A DNA stretch of 33,103 nt from Ferruginibacter sp. (GCA_025352525.1 JANXTG010000181.1:1-33103); one strand, 5' to 3'; counted from the first letter of the stretch, positions 14,994 to 23,412 are shown. The notes: generated by a model from the sequence alone, not told the origin. A program made the numbers and translations.

Positions 14994-15001
14994 CAAAAGT
15001 A
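14994..15001 (-). promoter_or_regulatory. Promoter -7 element for mqnC
   Basis: The minus strand reads TACTTTTG, an exact TAnnTTTG match; transcription would start ~14987, about 9 nt before the first ATG. No clear -33 element is seen. Confidence 0.4.
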
Positions 15002-15035
15002 CATTCATTAACTTGTAATATGGAATTCCTGCTTT

Positions 15036-16220
15036 ATTAAAACCATCTGCACCATATTATTATTCCTTATTTCGGCTGCCTGTTTTGCACAGTCTGCAAC
15101 AATAAAAGACAATGCAAAATTTTTGGAAAAAATACCCTTTAAAATCTATACCGGAGGTGTAATAGTTATTGCAGCAAAAATTGACCACAGCGAAAAAGAA
15201 TTAAATTTTATTTTAGATACAGGTAGTGGCGGCATATCACTGGATTCTACAACCTGCGTAGAGTTAAATATTGTCTTAAAGAAATCAGATACAACGGTAT
15301 CCGGTATAGCAGGATCCAGAAAAGTTTCTTTTGCGTTTAACCGAAAACTAACGACCGGTAATTTAATAACGGACAGCCTTAATTTTTATGTAAACGATTA
15401 CAGTTTACTGGGCAGTGCTTATGGGGAAAGAATAGATGGTATTATTGGATTTAGTTTTTTAAGCAGGTATATTCTGAATATAAATTTTGATTCTGCACAA
15501 ATAAAATTTTATAAACCCGGGCATTTTAAATACGGAAGAGGTGGTACAATTATAAAACCAAGTTTAAGAAAATTAATGGCTGTGCCGCTAACTGTGAGAG
15601 ATAAAGAAAAAGCCGAATCAAATTTTTATCTGGATACAGGTGCAGGTTTATGTCTTTTAATTACAGAGCAGTTTTTAGAATATAATAAAATTATTTTAAA
15701 AAGAAGAAGACCTGTTGTAACTCAGGTTCAGGGCCTTGGTGGCAAAAAGACAATGCGCCTAACAGTGGTAAAATCTCTAAAAATTGGTCCTTATACATTT
15801 AGAAACGTACCCACTAATTTATATAATGATGAGTTAAATGTAATGTCTTATCCATACACATCGGGCTTATTAGGCAACGATATTATGCGCAGATTCAACA
15901 TTACACTTAATTATCCTGAACAGGAAATGCACCTTATTCCTAATTCCTTTTTTAGTGACAGGTTTGATTATGCTTACTCAGGTTTGTCCCTGTACAATTA
16001 CGAGAATAAAGTTTATATTGATGATATTGTCGAAAAATCTCCTGCAGAAAAAGCGGGTTTAAAAAATGGCGACGAATTAATTTCTGTAGGCACAAATATT
16101 TCTGGTAATATTCAACAATATGAAATCCTTTTGCAGCAACTAAATGAAAAAATATTATTAATTGTAAAAAGAAAAGACATCCCTTATCTTTTTTCGCTAC
16201 AGCCTATCAGCATACGATAA
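15036..16220 (+). CDS. Secreted aspartyl protease family protein with PDZ domain; non-standard start
   Basis: Two retropepsin-like halves are visible, each with an Asp-Thr-Gly site: LDTGSGGISL (Asp ~61) and LDTGAGLC (Asp ~200), with IDGIIGFSFL and SGLLGNDIMRRF as the matching glycine-rich segments. A PDZ-like domain follows (VEKSPAEKAGLKNGDELISVG). The first conventional start, TTG at 15123, would leave no export signal. The same frame is open upstream and reads ..KTICTILLFLISAACFAQ, a perfect signal peptide, beginning at ATT (15036). Either ATT is used as start or one base is extra in CTTTATT, which would join it to the ATG at 15020. The coordinates given use ATT. It is likely periplasmic; the substrate is unknown. 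Confidence 0.75.
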   Translation: MKTICTILLFLISAACFAQSATIKDNAKFLEKIPFKIYTGGVIVIAAKIDHSEKELNFILDTGSGGISLDSTTCVELNIVLKKSDTTVSGIAGSRKVSFAFNRKLTTGNLITDSLNFYVNDYSLLGSAYGERIDGIIGFSFLSRYILNINFDSAQIKFYKPGHFKYGRGGTIIKPSLRKLMAVPLTVRDKEKAESNFYLDTGAGLCLLITEQFLEYNKIILKRRRPVVTQVQGLGGKKTMRLTVVKSLKIGPYTFRNVPTNLYNDELNVMSYPYTSGLLGNDIMRRFNITLNYPEQEMHLIPNSFFSDRFDYAYSGLSLYNYENKVYIDDIVEKSPAEKAGLKNGDELISVGTNISGNIQQYEILLQQLNEKILLIVKRKDIPYLFSLQPISIR

Positions 16221-16244
16221 CAAATTTTTTATGTAATGCATTCG

Positions 16245-16252
16245 TACATTTG
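16245..16252 (+). promoter_or_regulatory. Promoter-like element 3 nt before the M16 peptidase start
   Basis: TACATTTG is a full match to TAnnTTTG, ending 3 nt before the ATG at 16256. Use of it would give a leaderless mRNA. It sits 24 bp after the aspartyl protease stop codon. Confidence 0.35.
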
Positions 16253-16255
16253 TAC

Positions 16256-17494
16256 ATGATCAGGTTTGAAAAATTTACCCTGGAAAATGGGCTTAGAGTA
16301 CTTGTACACGAAGATAACAGTACACCGATGGCAGTTGTAAATGTTTTATATGATGTGGGGGCAAAAGATGAAAATCCGGAGAAGACAGGTTTTGCACATT
16401 TGTTTGAGCACCTTATGTTTGGCGGGAGCATAAATATTCCGGTATATGATGAGCCTTTGCAGGTTGCAGGTGGCGAAAACAATGCTTACACAACCAACGA
16501 CCTCACAAATTATTATTGCCAGTTGCCTTCTGAAAATATTGAAACAGCCTTCTGGCTCGAAAGTGACCGCATGCTTAGTCTTGCGTTTGGTAAAAAAAGT
16601 TTGGAAGTACAACGGAAGGTAGTATGCGAAGAGTTTAAAGAACATTACATAAACAAACCTTACGGCGATGTGTGGCATAAATTAAGAACATTGGTTTACA
16701 CAACACATCCGTATAAATGGATGACGATTGGTGCATCGCTAAAGCATGTGGAAGATGCAACACTCGCAGATGTAAAAGCGTTTTTTAAAAAGCATTACAA
16801 CCCATCAAACGCAATACTTACTGTAGCAGGCAATGTGAATGTTGCACAGGTAAAAGAACTGGCAGAAAAATGGTTTGGTACCATACCTTCCGGTGAAAAA
16901 TATAACCGCAATTTACCTGTAGAGCCAAAACAAACCGCTCCGAGAACTTTAGAAGTTAAAGCAGATGTGCCGCTTGATGCGCTGTATAAATGCTGGCATA
17001 TTTATCCCCGTACAGACGACCGTTATTACACAGCAGATTTAATTACAGATATCTTAAGCGGTGGCGGCTCTTCAAGGCTATACCAGAGTCTGGTGAAGGA
17101 ACAACAACTTTTTAGTAACATAGAATGTTACCACATGGGCAGTACAGATGCAGGTTTATTGGTAATTGAAGGCAAACTTGTAAAAGGTATAGATATTAAA
17201 AAAGCAGAGCAGGCTATTAACGAAGAAATAAAAAAAATACAGGCAACCGGTGTTACAATTACCGAACTTGAAAAGGTAAAAAACAAAACAGAAAGCGCAC
17301 TGGCATTTGAAGATATGAGCGTAATGAACAGAGCATCCAGTATTGCCATGTATGAATTGCTCGGCGATGCAGATTTGATGAACAGCGAACTGGAAAAATA
17401 CAGAGCTGTAACAGCAGAAAATATTCTTGCAGAAACGAGAATAATTTTTGATGAAAACAACTGCAGTACGATGTATTATATGAGCAACAATTAA
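16256..17494 (+). CDS. M16 family zinc metallopeptidase, catalytic member
   Basis: A 412-residue M16B peptidase. It has the inverted zinc motif HXXEH at 48-52 (HLFEH) and the third ligand Glu129 exactly 76 residues later, inside VVCEEFKEH. NNAYTTNDLTNYY is the usual substrate-side strand and HYNPSNAILTVAGN the end of the first half. The second half has SGGGSSRLYQSLVKEQQLFS, keeping the Arg but not the full R/Y site. ATG at 16256 is chosen over an in-frame TTG at 16250. No signal peptide is seen. The inactive partner follows 60 bp later, so the two likely form a heterodimer like mitochondrial processing peptidase. Confidence 0.94.
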   Translation: MIRFEKFTLENGLRVLVHEDNSTPMAVVNVLYDVGAKDENPEKTGFAHLFEHLMFGGSINIPVYDEPLQVAGGENNAYTTNDLTNYYCQLPSENIETAFWLESDRMLSLAFGKKSLEVQRKVVCEEFKEHYINKPYGDVWHKLRTLVYTTHPYKWMTIGASLKHVEDATLADVKAFFKKHYNPSNAILTVAGNVNVAQVKELAEKWFGTIPSGEKYNRNLPVEPKQTAPRTLEVKADVPLDALYKCWHIYPRTDDRYYTADLITDILSGGGSSRLYQSLVKEQQLFSNIECYHMGSTDAGLLVIEGKLVKGIDIKKAEQAINEEIKKIQATGVTITELEKVKNKTESALAFEDMSVMNRASSIAMYELLGDADLMNSELEKYRAVTAENILAETRIIFDENNCSTMYYMSNN

Positions 17495-17554
17495 AACCAA
17501 TGTACAGATTAACCGTCTTAGTACATTTAAACAAATCAGCAATTAAACATTTAC

Positions 17555-18835
17555 ATGCTCAACAGAACAATAGCACCAGCAATAATTGACGCTACAGATT
17601 TCAATTTAAAATTAAAACCCTACGAACTTTTTCATCTCGACAATACCGTTCCTGTTTATGCAATTAACGGCGGCGCACAGGATGTATTACAAATAGAAAT
17701 GGTTTTTTATGCAGGTAATTTTTTCGAGAAAAATAACGGCGTTGCCGCAGTTACAAATTACCTTTTAAAAAATGGCACCACAACAAAAAATGCTTTTCAG
17801 TTAAATGAAGCGTTTGAATATTATGGTGCAAGCTGCAGCCGTGCATGTTATAACGAAACAGCAGTTTTATCTTTGCATACATTAAGCAAATATGCCGATA
17901 AACTTTTACCGGTAATGAATGATATGCTTACCAATGCTGTGTTTCCGCAGGAGGAGCTTGATATTTTTGTACAGAATTACAAACAGCGCCTTTCGGTAAA
18001 TTTATTAAAATGTGAGTTTATTGCAGGTAGAAAAATTGATCAGTTATTATATGGTGAGCAGCATCCTTATGCACGTTTTACAAACGTAGCTGACCTTGAT
18101 GCGCTGGATGTTGAAACTATAAAATCGTTTTACAAAGAATATTATTTAAAGGGAAGCTGTGCCATTTTTATTGCAGGAAAATTGCCGCAAAACATTGAAC
18201 AATTACTTAACGAAAACTTTGGAAAATTGCAATTGACAAAACCTACATTTGAAGTAAAAAATATTATTACTGTACCGGCCATTGAAAAAAAATACAGAAT
18301 TGAAAATGATGCCAATGCGGTGCAGGGAGCAATAAGAATAGCACAACCCTTCCCCAATCGCCACCACGAAGATTTTAAGAAAACTATTGTTTTAAACACG
18401 GTTTATGGCGGTTATTTCGGGAGCAGATTAATGAGCAATATAAGAGAGGAAAAGGGCTATACATACGGTATTTACAGCTACCTGCAAAACCACCTGCACG
18501 AAAGTGCATGGGTAATAAGTACGGAGGCAGGGAAAGATGTTTGTGATGCAACAATAGAAGAAATTTACAAAGAAATGAAAGGCATGAGGGAGGAAATTAT
18601 TGATGACGAAGAACTTTCGCTGGTGCGCAATTACATGATTGGTGGTATTCTGGGCGATTTGGATGGGCCTTTTCACATTATCGCAAAATGGAAAAATATT
18701 ATTTTAAACAACCTGGATGAAAAATATTTTTATGATTCGGTAGATGCTATAAAAAATACCGGCGCAGAAGAACTGCAGGCGCTTGCACAAAAATATTTAC
18801 AACCTGAAAGATTTTTTGAACTAATTGTTTATTAG
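17555..18835 (+). CDS. M16 family protein, non-catalytic partner
   Basis: A 426-residue M16 homologue. The position of the zinc motif reads GVAAVTNYLLKNGT, lacking HXXEH, so it should not cleave by itself. The second half has the R/Y pair region intact (GGYFGSRLMSNIREEKGYTYGIYS), which the catalytic partner lacks in part. Such pairs of one HXXEH protein and one R/Y protein are known to work as heterodimers that degrade or process peptides. ATG at 17555. It lies downstream of the catalytic gene in one operon, with a small membrane protein gene following 59 bp after its stop. Confidence 0.93.
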   Translation: MLNRTIAPAIIDATDFNLKLKPYELFHLDNTVPVYAINGGAQDVLQIEMVFYAGNFFEKNNGVAAVTNYLLKNGTTTKNAFQLNEAFEYYGASCSRACYNETAVLSLHTLSKYADKLLPVMNDMLTNAVFPQEELDIFVQNYKQRLSVNLLKCEFIAGRKIDQLLYGEQHPYARFTNVADLDALDVETIKSFYKEYYLKGSCAIFIAGKLPQNIEQLLNENFGKLQLTKPTFEVKNIITVPAIEKKYRIENDANAVQGAIRIAQPFPNRHHEDFKKTIVLNTVYGGYFGSRLMSNIREEKGYTYGIYSYLQNHLHESAWVISTEAGKDVCDATIEEIYKEMKGMREEIIDDEELSLVRNYMIGGILGDLDGPFHIIAKWKNIILNNLDEKYFYDSVDAIKNTGAEELQALAQKYLQPERFFELIVY

Positions 18836-18894
18836 ATTTGGAATACAATAAAAATTTAAAATTTAGTAATTACAATTCATTAAATAACCTCCAT

Positions 18895-19239
18895 ATGAAC
18901 TTCATTTTACGACTTTTAATATCCGGTATCGTAGCTTACGTTTTGTCTAAAGTTCTAACGGGGATTCACATATCAAATATTACTACAGCCATAATATTTG
19001 CTTTGGTACTTGCTTGTTTAAATGCCATTGTAAAACCTATTTTGGTTTTGCTAACTCTCCCAATAACAGTAATTACACTAGGTCTTTTTCTTTTTGTAAT
19101 TAATGCGCTTATTATTTTACTTGCAGCTAAATTAATGAATGGAATTAGAATAGATGGCTTTTGGTGGGCTTTGATTTTCAGTATTATTCTTTCTGTTTTT
19201 TCGTCGGCCATTAATGCAGTTTTTGCTGATAAAAGATAA
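18895..19239 (+). CDS. Phage holin family (superfamily IV, YvlD-like) small membrane protein
   Basis: A 114-residue protein with four hydrophobic segments: FILRLLISGIVAYVLSKVLTG, ITTAIIFALVLACLNAIVKPIL, ITVITLGLFLFVINALIILLAA and FWWALIFSIILSVFSSAINAVF. The NAIVKPILVLLTLPITVITLGLF segment is the hallmark of the family once named mycobacterial four-TM phage holin. These are usually ordinary chromosomal membrane proteins; no phage genes are nearby and the role is unknown. ATG at 18895 is chosen over a TTG at 18838. It is probably the last gene of the M16 transcript. Confidence 0.85.
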   Translation: MNFILRLLISGIVAYVLSKVLTGIHISNITTAIIFALVLACLNAIVKPILVLLTLPITVITLGLFLFVINALIILLAAKLMNGIRIDGFWWALIFSIILSVFSSAINAVFADKR

Positions 19240-19284
19240 CGCCAAAACAGTTGGAAAAAGTTGTAACGTTGACTTCTACGCCCG

Positions 19285-19340
19285 ACCTGCCTGCCGGTAG
19301 GCAGGTAGAAATGGCTACCACGCTGAAGCTTTGTGCGTGG
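19285..19340. repeat. Two adjacent inverted repeats (CCTGCC palindrome and CCACGC hairpin)
   Basis: ACCTGCCT (19285-19292) and AGGCAGGT (19299-19306) flank GCCGGT. CCACGC (19318-19323) and GCGTGG (19335-19340) form a second hairpin. The first is of the type of GC-rich palindromes repeated between Bacteroidota genes. Neither is followed by a T-run. The rest of the 233-bp gap up to the E1 gene holds nothing else recognised. Confidence 0.5.
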
Positions 19341-19460
19341 AATTTGTGGCGGAGTAATAGTGCATAGCGGGACAAATGTTGCTGAAATAATTATCGCCGG
19401 CGTACAAATATTTATATAAATATCACATGGTTTTGTACGGGTTTAAATATTGCAAGAAGC

Positions 19461-19468
19461 TATCTTCG
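19461..19468 (+). promoter_or_regulatory. Promoter-like element 4 nt before the E1 gene start
   Basis: TATCTTCG matches TAnnTTTG except for one base and is followed by TAAC and the ATG at 19473, which would give a leaderless or almost leaderless mRNA. Confidence 0.3.
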
Positions 19469-19472
19469 TAAC

Positions 19473-21494
19473 ATGAATTTTTCTGATAAAGGATTAACTA
19501 CCGAAAAACTTATTGACCTCTATAAATCTATTCTGCTACCACGCATGATAGAAGAAAAAATGCTGTTGTTATTGCGGCAGGGTAAAATTTCAAAATGGTT
19601 TAGTGGCATTGGTCAGGAAGCTATTTCTGTAGGTGCAACCGCCGCCATGAACCCCGATGAATGGATAATGCCACTGCACAGAAACCTCGGTGTTTTTACA
19701 GGACGCAATATGCCATTAAGTAAATTATTTATGCAATGGCAGGGCAACAAGGAAGGCTACAGCAAAGGACGTGAAAGGAGTTTTCATTTTGGCAGCAAAG
19801 AACATTTTGTATGTGGAATGATATCACACCTTGGTCCGCAACTGGCCATTGCTGATGGAGTGGCATTGGCTTATAAATTAAAGAATCAACAAAAAGTATC
19901 ACTGGCATTTAGTGGCGATGGTGGCACAAGTGAAGGTGATTTTCATGAGGCATTAAATACCGCTGCAGTGTGGGATTTACCTGTAATTTTTATTATTGAA
20001 AATAATGGCTACGGCCTAAGCACGCCTGTAAATGAACAATACCGCTGCGAAAATTTAGTTGATAAAGCCAGGGGCTATGGCATGGAGGGAATTCGTATTG
20101 ATGGTAATAATTTGCTGGAAGTGTATGATACCATAAAAGGGGTAAGAGATTATTGTATAAAGAACCAAAAGCCTTATCTGGTAGAGTGTATGACGTTTCG
20201 CATGCGTGGGCACGAAGAAGCCAGTGGTGTAAAATATGTGCCGCCTGAAATGTTTACAGAATGGGAAAAGAAAGATCCAGTAAAAAATTATGAAGCATGG
20301 CTGCTTGCGCAAAATATTTTTATGCAAAAGGATATAGATAAAATCAAAGCTGACACAAAAATTTTTATAGATAGTGAATTGGCTGAAGCTTACAAAGCTG
20401 ATAAAATGGTGGTGAATACGGCAGAGGAAGTAGCTGATGTTTATAAGATGGCAGATGTGGGTTCTGAGGTTAAGGTTCTCGTCAATTCCATACTTCAAAC
20501 AAACCCGCAACCCGCAACTTTAAAACCTGTAACTGATAAAAAATTTATCAACGCTATTTCTGATGGTCTCAGGCAAAGCATGAAGCAGCATAATAATTTA
20601 ATTTTAATGGGTCAGGATATTGCAGAATATGGCGGCGCTTTTAAAGTAACTGAAGGTTTTGTAAATGAGTTTGGTAAAGGCCGTGTACGTAATACGCCTT
20701 TGTGCGAAAGCGCTATTGTAGGTGCAGCTTTAGGTTTAAGTTTAGAAGGCTATAAAGCTGTAATGGAAATGCAGTTTGCAGATTTTGCAACAGTAGGTTT
20801 TAACCAGATAATAAATAATCTGGCAAAAATACATTACCGCTGGGGACAAAATGCTGATGTTGTAATCCGAATGCCAACAGGCGGAGGTGTAGGCGCAGGG
20901 CCTTTCCACAGCCAGAGCAACGAAGCATGGTTTGCACATACGCCAGGCTTAAAGGTAGTTTACCCGAGCACGCCTGAAGATGCAAAGGGTTTAATGATTG
21001 CTGCCATTAATGACCCTAATCCTGTTATGTATTTTGAGCACAAAGCTTTGTACAGAAGCGTAACAGGTAGCGTGCCGGATGAATATTATGAAATAGAAAT
21101 TGGCAAAGCAAGGCAGGTTCAACATGGTGATGATGTAACTATAATTACGTACGGTGCCGGTGTACATTGGGCTACAGAGTATGCAGAAAAGAATAAAAAG
21201 ATAAGTATTGAAATATTAGATTTGCGTACCCTGTTGCCTTTAGATTATAAGGCGATAAAAGAAGCTACAGAAAAAACAGGCAAGGTTTTAATATTACATG
21301 AAGACTCTTTAACCGGAGGTATAGGCGGTGAAGTTGCAGCTTGGATTGGCGAAAATTGTTTTGATAAACTTGATGCACCGGTAATGCGTTGTGCAAGCCT
21401 GGATACAGCAATTCCATTTAACCTTGACCTTGAAAAAAATTTTATGGCTTACAGTCGTTTAGGTAAAACTTTAGAGCTTTTAATTAATTATTGA
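19473..21494 (+). CDS. 2-oxoacid dehydrogenase E1, fused alpha and beta subunits
   Basis: A 673-residue thiamine diphosphate enzyme in which the alpha and beta parts of E1, usually two proteins, are joined. The alpha part is ~1-330, with the TPP motif from GDG at 148-150 to NN at 177-178, and MRGHEEASG. A linker at ~335-365 leads to the beta part, with LILMGQDIAEYGGAFKVTEGF, NTPLCESAIVGAALGLSLEG, MPTGGGVGAGPFHSQS and EILDLRTLLPLD. It oxidatively decarboxylates a 2-oxoacid, most likely branched-chain or pyruvate, and passes the acyl group to an E2 not encoded nearby. Such fused E1 proteins are known in Bacteroidota. Its stop overlaps the stop of the convergent gene by 7 bp. Confidence 0.93.
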   Translation: MNFSDKGLTTEKLIDLYKSILLPRMIEEKMLLLLRQGKISKWFSGIGQEAISVGATAAMNPDEWIMPLHRNLGVFTGRNMPLSKLFMQWQGNKEGYSKGRERSFHFGSKEHFVCGMISHLGPQLAIADGVALAYKLKNQQKVSLAFSGDGGTSEGDFHEALNTAAVWDLPVIFIIENNGYGLSTPVNEQYRCENLVDKARGYGMEGIRIDGNNLLEVYDTIKGVRDYCIKNQKPYLVECMTFRMRGHEEASGVKYVPPEMFTEWEKKDPVKNYEAWLLAQNIFMQKDIDKIKADTKIFIDSELAEAYKADKMVVNTAEEVADVYKMADVGSEVKVLVNSILQTNPQPATLKPVTDKKFINAISDGLRQSMKQHNNLILMGQDIAEYGGAFKVTEGFVNEFGKGRVRNTPLCESAIVGAALGLSLEGYKAVMEMQFADFATVGFNQIINNLAKIHYRWGQNADVVIRMPTGGGVGAGPFHSQSNEAWFAHTPGLKVVYPSTPEDAKGLMIAAINDPNPVMYFEHKALYRSVTGSVPDEYYEIEIGKARQVQHGDDVTIITYGAGVHWATEYAEKNKKISIEILDLRTLLPLDYKAIKEATEKTGKVLILHEDSLTGGIGGEVAAWIGENCFDKLDAPVMRCASLDTAIPFNLDLEKNFMAYSRLGKTLELLINY

Positions 21495-22246
21495 GTGTTG
21501 CCCTCTTCTTTTTTTGCCTCTCCGGTACCAATGGTTTTTTTAAAATGATAGGAAGCATTTAATACATACTGATTAAACTCTAACTCACTGGTAGTACTTG
21601 AAAATTCATAAGTGGGCCGATACCAAATTAAAAAACTATCCAATGCGGGGCTTTGTAATTGTGTTATGCGCCTAATAAAAATCTTGTTAAATCGATGGTC
21701 TACATATTTTTCTTTTTCATCAGCCTCCAGTCTTTGCTGAAATGCTTTTAATCTTTTATTTCTTTTAAAACGAAAGACATTTATTAGTTCATTTGCATCA
21801 AGCCCTACTCCGCCACCGGGACTAACAGAAGTTTGAATACCTTGTTTTTTATAAGAAAAAATTTCTGCGTAATTTTCTCTGTTTGCAGCAGAATCCTGTT
21901 TGTAATTTTTTGAATAAACAACAACTTCTTTTAATAAACTGTACCTGCTTTTTACAGGAATGTGAAGCGAAATATCAAATTGAGCAGTGTTTGATATTTT
22001 ACTTACAGCAAATTTTTGGGTGGGTTTGTTATTGTAAATAAAATATAAAGAGTCATCGCTAGCAGCCTGAATGCTGTATTTTCCTAAAGAATCTGTTACA
22101 GTTATTTTTCCTCCGGTACTCATTACGCCAACAGCTTCTACAAAATTAATTTTTGTGTTATCCATTACCGTACCGCTCACCATAATCTGTGCGGTTAGGG
22201 TAAAACGGCAAAAAAATAAAAATATAAAAATAGAAATAATACGCAA
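21488..22246 (-). CDS. Secreted protein with a carboxypeptidase-regulatory-like (CarboxypepD_reg-like) domain
   Basis: A 252-residue protein. The TTG at 22246 gives the signal peptide MRIISIFIFLFFCRFTLTAQ; a longer start at 22282 is possible but would add an unneeded N-terminus. After cleavage, VSGTVMDNTKINFVEAVGVMSTGGK..TDSLGKYSI is the beta-sandwich CarboxypepD_reg-like domain (~22-105), also found in front of TonB-dependent receptors, ending in LLKEVVVYSKNYKQDSAANRENYAEIF. The remainder contains GGGVGLDANELINVFRFKRNKRLKAFQQRLEADEKEKYVDHRF, as in related secreted Bacteroidota proteins, with no barrel following. It is probably periplasmic; the role is unknown. It is likely in one transcript with purN. 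Confidence 0.82.
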   Translation of the reverse strand: MRIISIFIFLFFCRFTLTAQIMVSGTVMDNTKINFVEAVGVMSTGGKITVTDSLGKYSIQAASDDSLYFIYNNKPTQKFAVSKISNTAQFDISLHIPVKSRYSLLKEVVVYSKNYKQDSAANRENYAEIFSYKKQGIQTSVSPGGGVGLDANELINVFRFKRNKRLKAFQQRLEADEKEKYVDHRFNKIFIRRITQLQSPALDSFLIWYRPTYEFSSTTSELEFNQYVLNASYHFKKTIGTGEAKKEEGNTQ

Positions 22247-22308
22247 GACAGTATTTTTTTGATGGGTAATATTACACCACAAAAATATATAAGAAGAAAA
22301 CCGTTGTT

Positions 22309-22905
22309 TTATTTAACAGGAATTTGAGAAAGTATTGTGTCAGCTAAAATCTCTGTATAAAATTTATGTTCCAGTCCCAGTATTTTTTTTGCAAGATCTT
22401 CAGCAGTATCATTTTTTTCAACAGCGCATTTTTCTTGAAAAATGATTTGTCCATGATCATACACTTCATCCACATAATGTACAGTAATTCCGCTTTGTGT
22501 TTCCCCTGCACTAATTACAGCCTTATGCACAAATTGGCCATACATGCCTGCACCACCATAAGCGGGTAATAATGCCGGATGAATGTTTATAATTTTTTTT
22601 GGGTAAGCATTTGTAATTTCTTTTGGCAGTTTTTTTAAATAACCGGCAAGTACAATAAATTCTATTTTATACTTTTCAAATAACTTAAAATATGCTTCAG
22701 TTTGCTGCGCATCAGTTTTATTTTTTAGCAAAATAATCTCGCAGGGAATATTATGATCTGCAGCAATGTTTACTACGCCGGCTTTTTCATTATTGGAAAT
22801 TACTACCGCTAATGATGCAGTTTCTTTTTTTATAAAAGACCCGAGTGTTTTCATAATAACAGCAGCATTACTTCCTCCTCCACTGGAAAATATAGCAATA
22901 TTCAT
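22309..22905 (-). CDS. purN: Phosphoribosylglycinamide formyltransferase
   Basis: A 198-residue GAR transformylase that moves a formyl group from 10-formyltetrahydrofolate to GAR in purine synthesis. The N-terminal phosphate-binding loop is IFSSGGGSNAAVI. The catalytic residues Asn107 and His109 are in INIHPALLPAYGG, and Asp150 is in VDEVYDHGQII, matching N106, H108 and D144 of E. coli. The ATG at 22905 is clear. It lies between the DUF6787-like gene 25 bp upstream and the carboxypeptidase-regulatory-like gene 62 bp downstream, all on the minus strand. Confidence 0.96.
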   Translation of the reverse strand: MNIAIFSSGGGSNAAVIMKTLGSFIKKETASLAVVISNNEKAGVVNIAADHNIPCEIILLKNKTDAQQTEAYFKLFEKYKIEFIVLAGYLKKLPKEITNAYPKKIINIHPALLPAYGGAGMYGQFVHKAVISAGETQSGITVHYVDEVYDHGQIIFQEKCAVEKNDTAEDLAKKILGLEHKFYTEILADTILSQIPVK

Positions 22906-22930
22906 TTACAAAGTTTTGAGATTTTTAATA

Positions 22931-23251
22931 TCATATTTTCTTTTTACCACTAATTTTTTCATAAATACTGCTAAGGTATCTTTTAAAAAAAAAGAACTGT
23001 CCCAAAGGAATACTGACAAGTATAATTGCAATTGGCCACAAGATACTTATGGTTATGATGTAAAGTAAAACCCATAAAAATCCTTTTTCAATATTTGTAA
23101 CCCCAAATAATTTTCTGCCGCTATAAGCACACAGACTTCCACCAATTGCAAAAGTTGAAATAATGAGCAATAATCTTACTGCACTCACCTTCCATTTTGT
23201 TTGCAGTTTTTTAAGTATCCAGCAAAAATCAATTAAAAATATGAAACCCAA
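22931..23251 (-). CDS. Small conserved membrane protein (DUF6787-like)
   Basis: A 106-residue protein. WILKKLQTKWKVSAVRLLLIISTFAIGGSLCAYSGRKLFG is the conserved core of a small Bacteroidota membrane family (DUF6787, from memory), sometimes mislabelled as a prolipoprotein diacylglyceryl transferase. Two or three membrane helices are likely, ending with a basic tail (RYLSSIYEKISGKKKI). There is no ATG; the frame begins with TTG at 23251 and the true start may be this or a nearby codon. It appears first in the purN transcript. The function is unknown. Confidence 0.7.
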   Translation of the reverse strand: MGFIFLIDFCWILKKLQTKWKVSAVRLLLIISTFAIGGSLCAYSGRKLFGVTNIEKGFLWVLLYIITISILWPIAIILVSIPLGQFFFFKRYLSSIYEKISGKKKI

Positions 23252-23401
23252 AAGTTCCTTTTTTTAGTTAAAAAATTTTTATAAAATTCAATTACAAAGT
23301 GGTGACAATCATTATTAAAAACCTCTTTCTAGATTGGGTATTTAGTGTAAAACGGGGTAAAAAAAAATTATAAATGTTGATAGTTTGTCAGTATCCTGTC
23401 T

Positions 23402-23409
23402 TATTTTTG
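23402..23409 (+). promoter_or_regulatory. Promoter for the act (ACIII) operon
   Basis: TATTTTTG, an exact TAnnTTTG match, lies 44 nt before the actA ATG. TTG/TTTG at 23378-23386 could be the -33 element, although the spacing (14 or ~22 nt) is not exactly the usual 19. Three nt after it is the ATG of a 14-codon reading frame. Confidence 0.5.
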
Positions 23410-23412
23410 CGG

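Noticed and set aside
18895..19239. Evidence for a prophage from the 'phage holin' family label
   Set aside because: The family is widespread as a chromosomal membrane protein, and no other phage gene is in the window.
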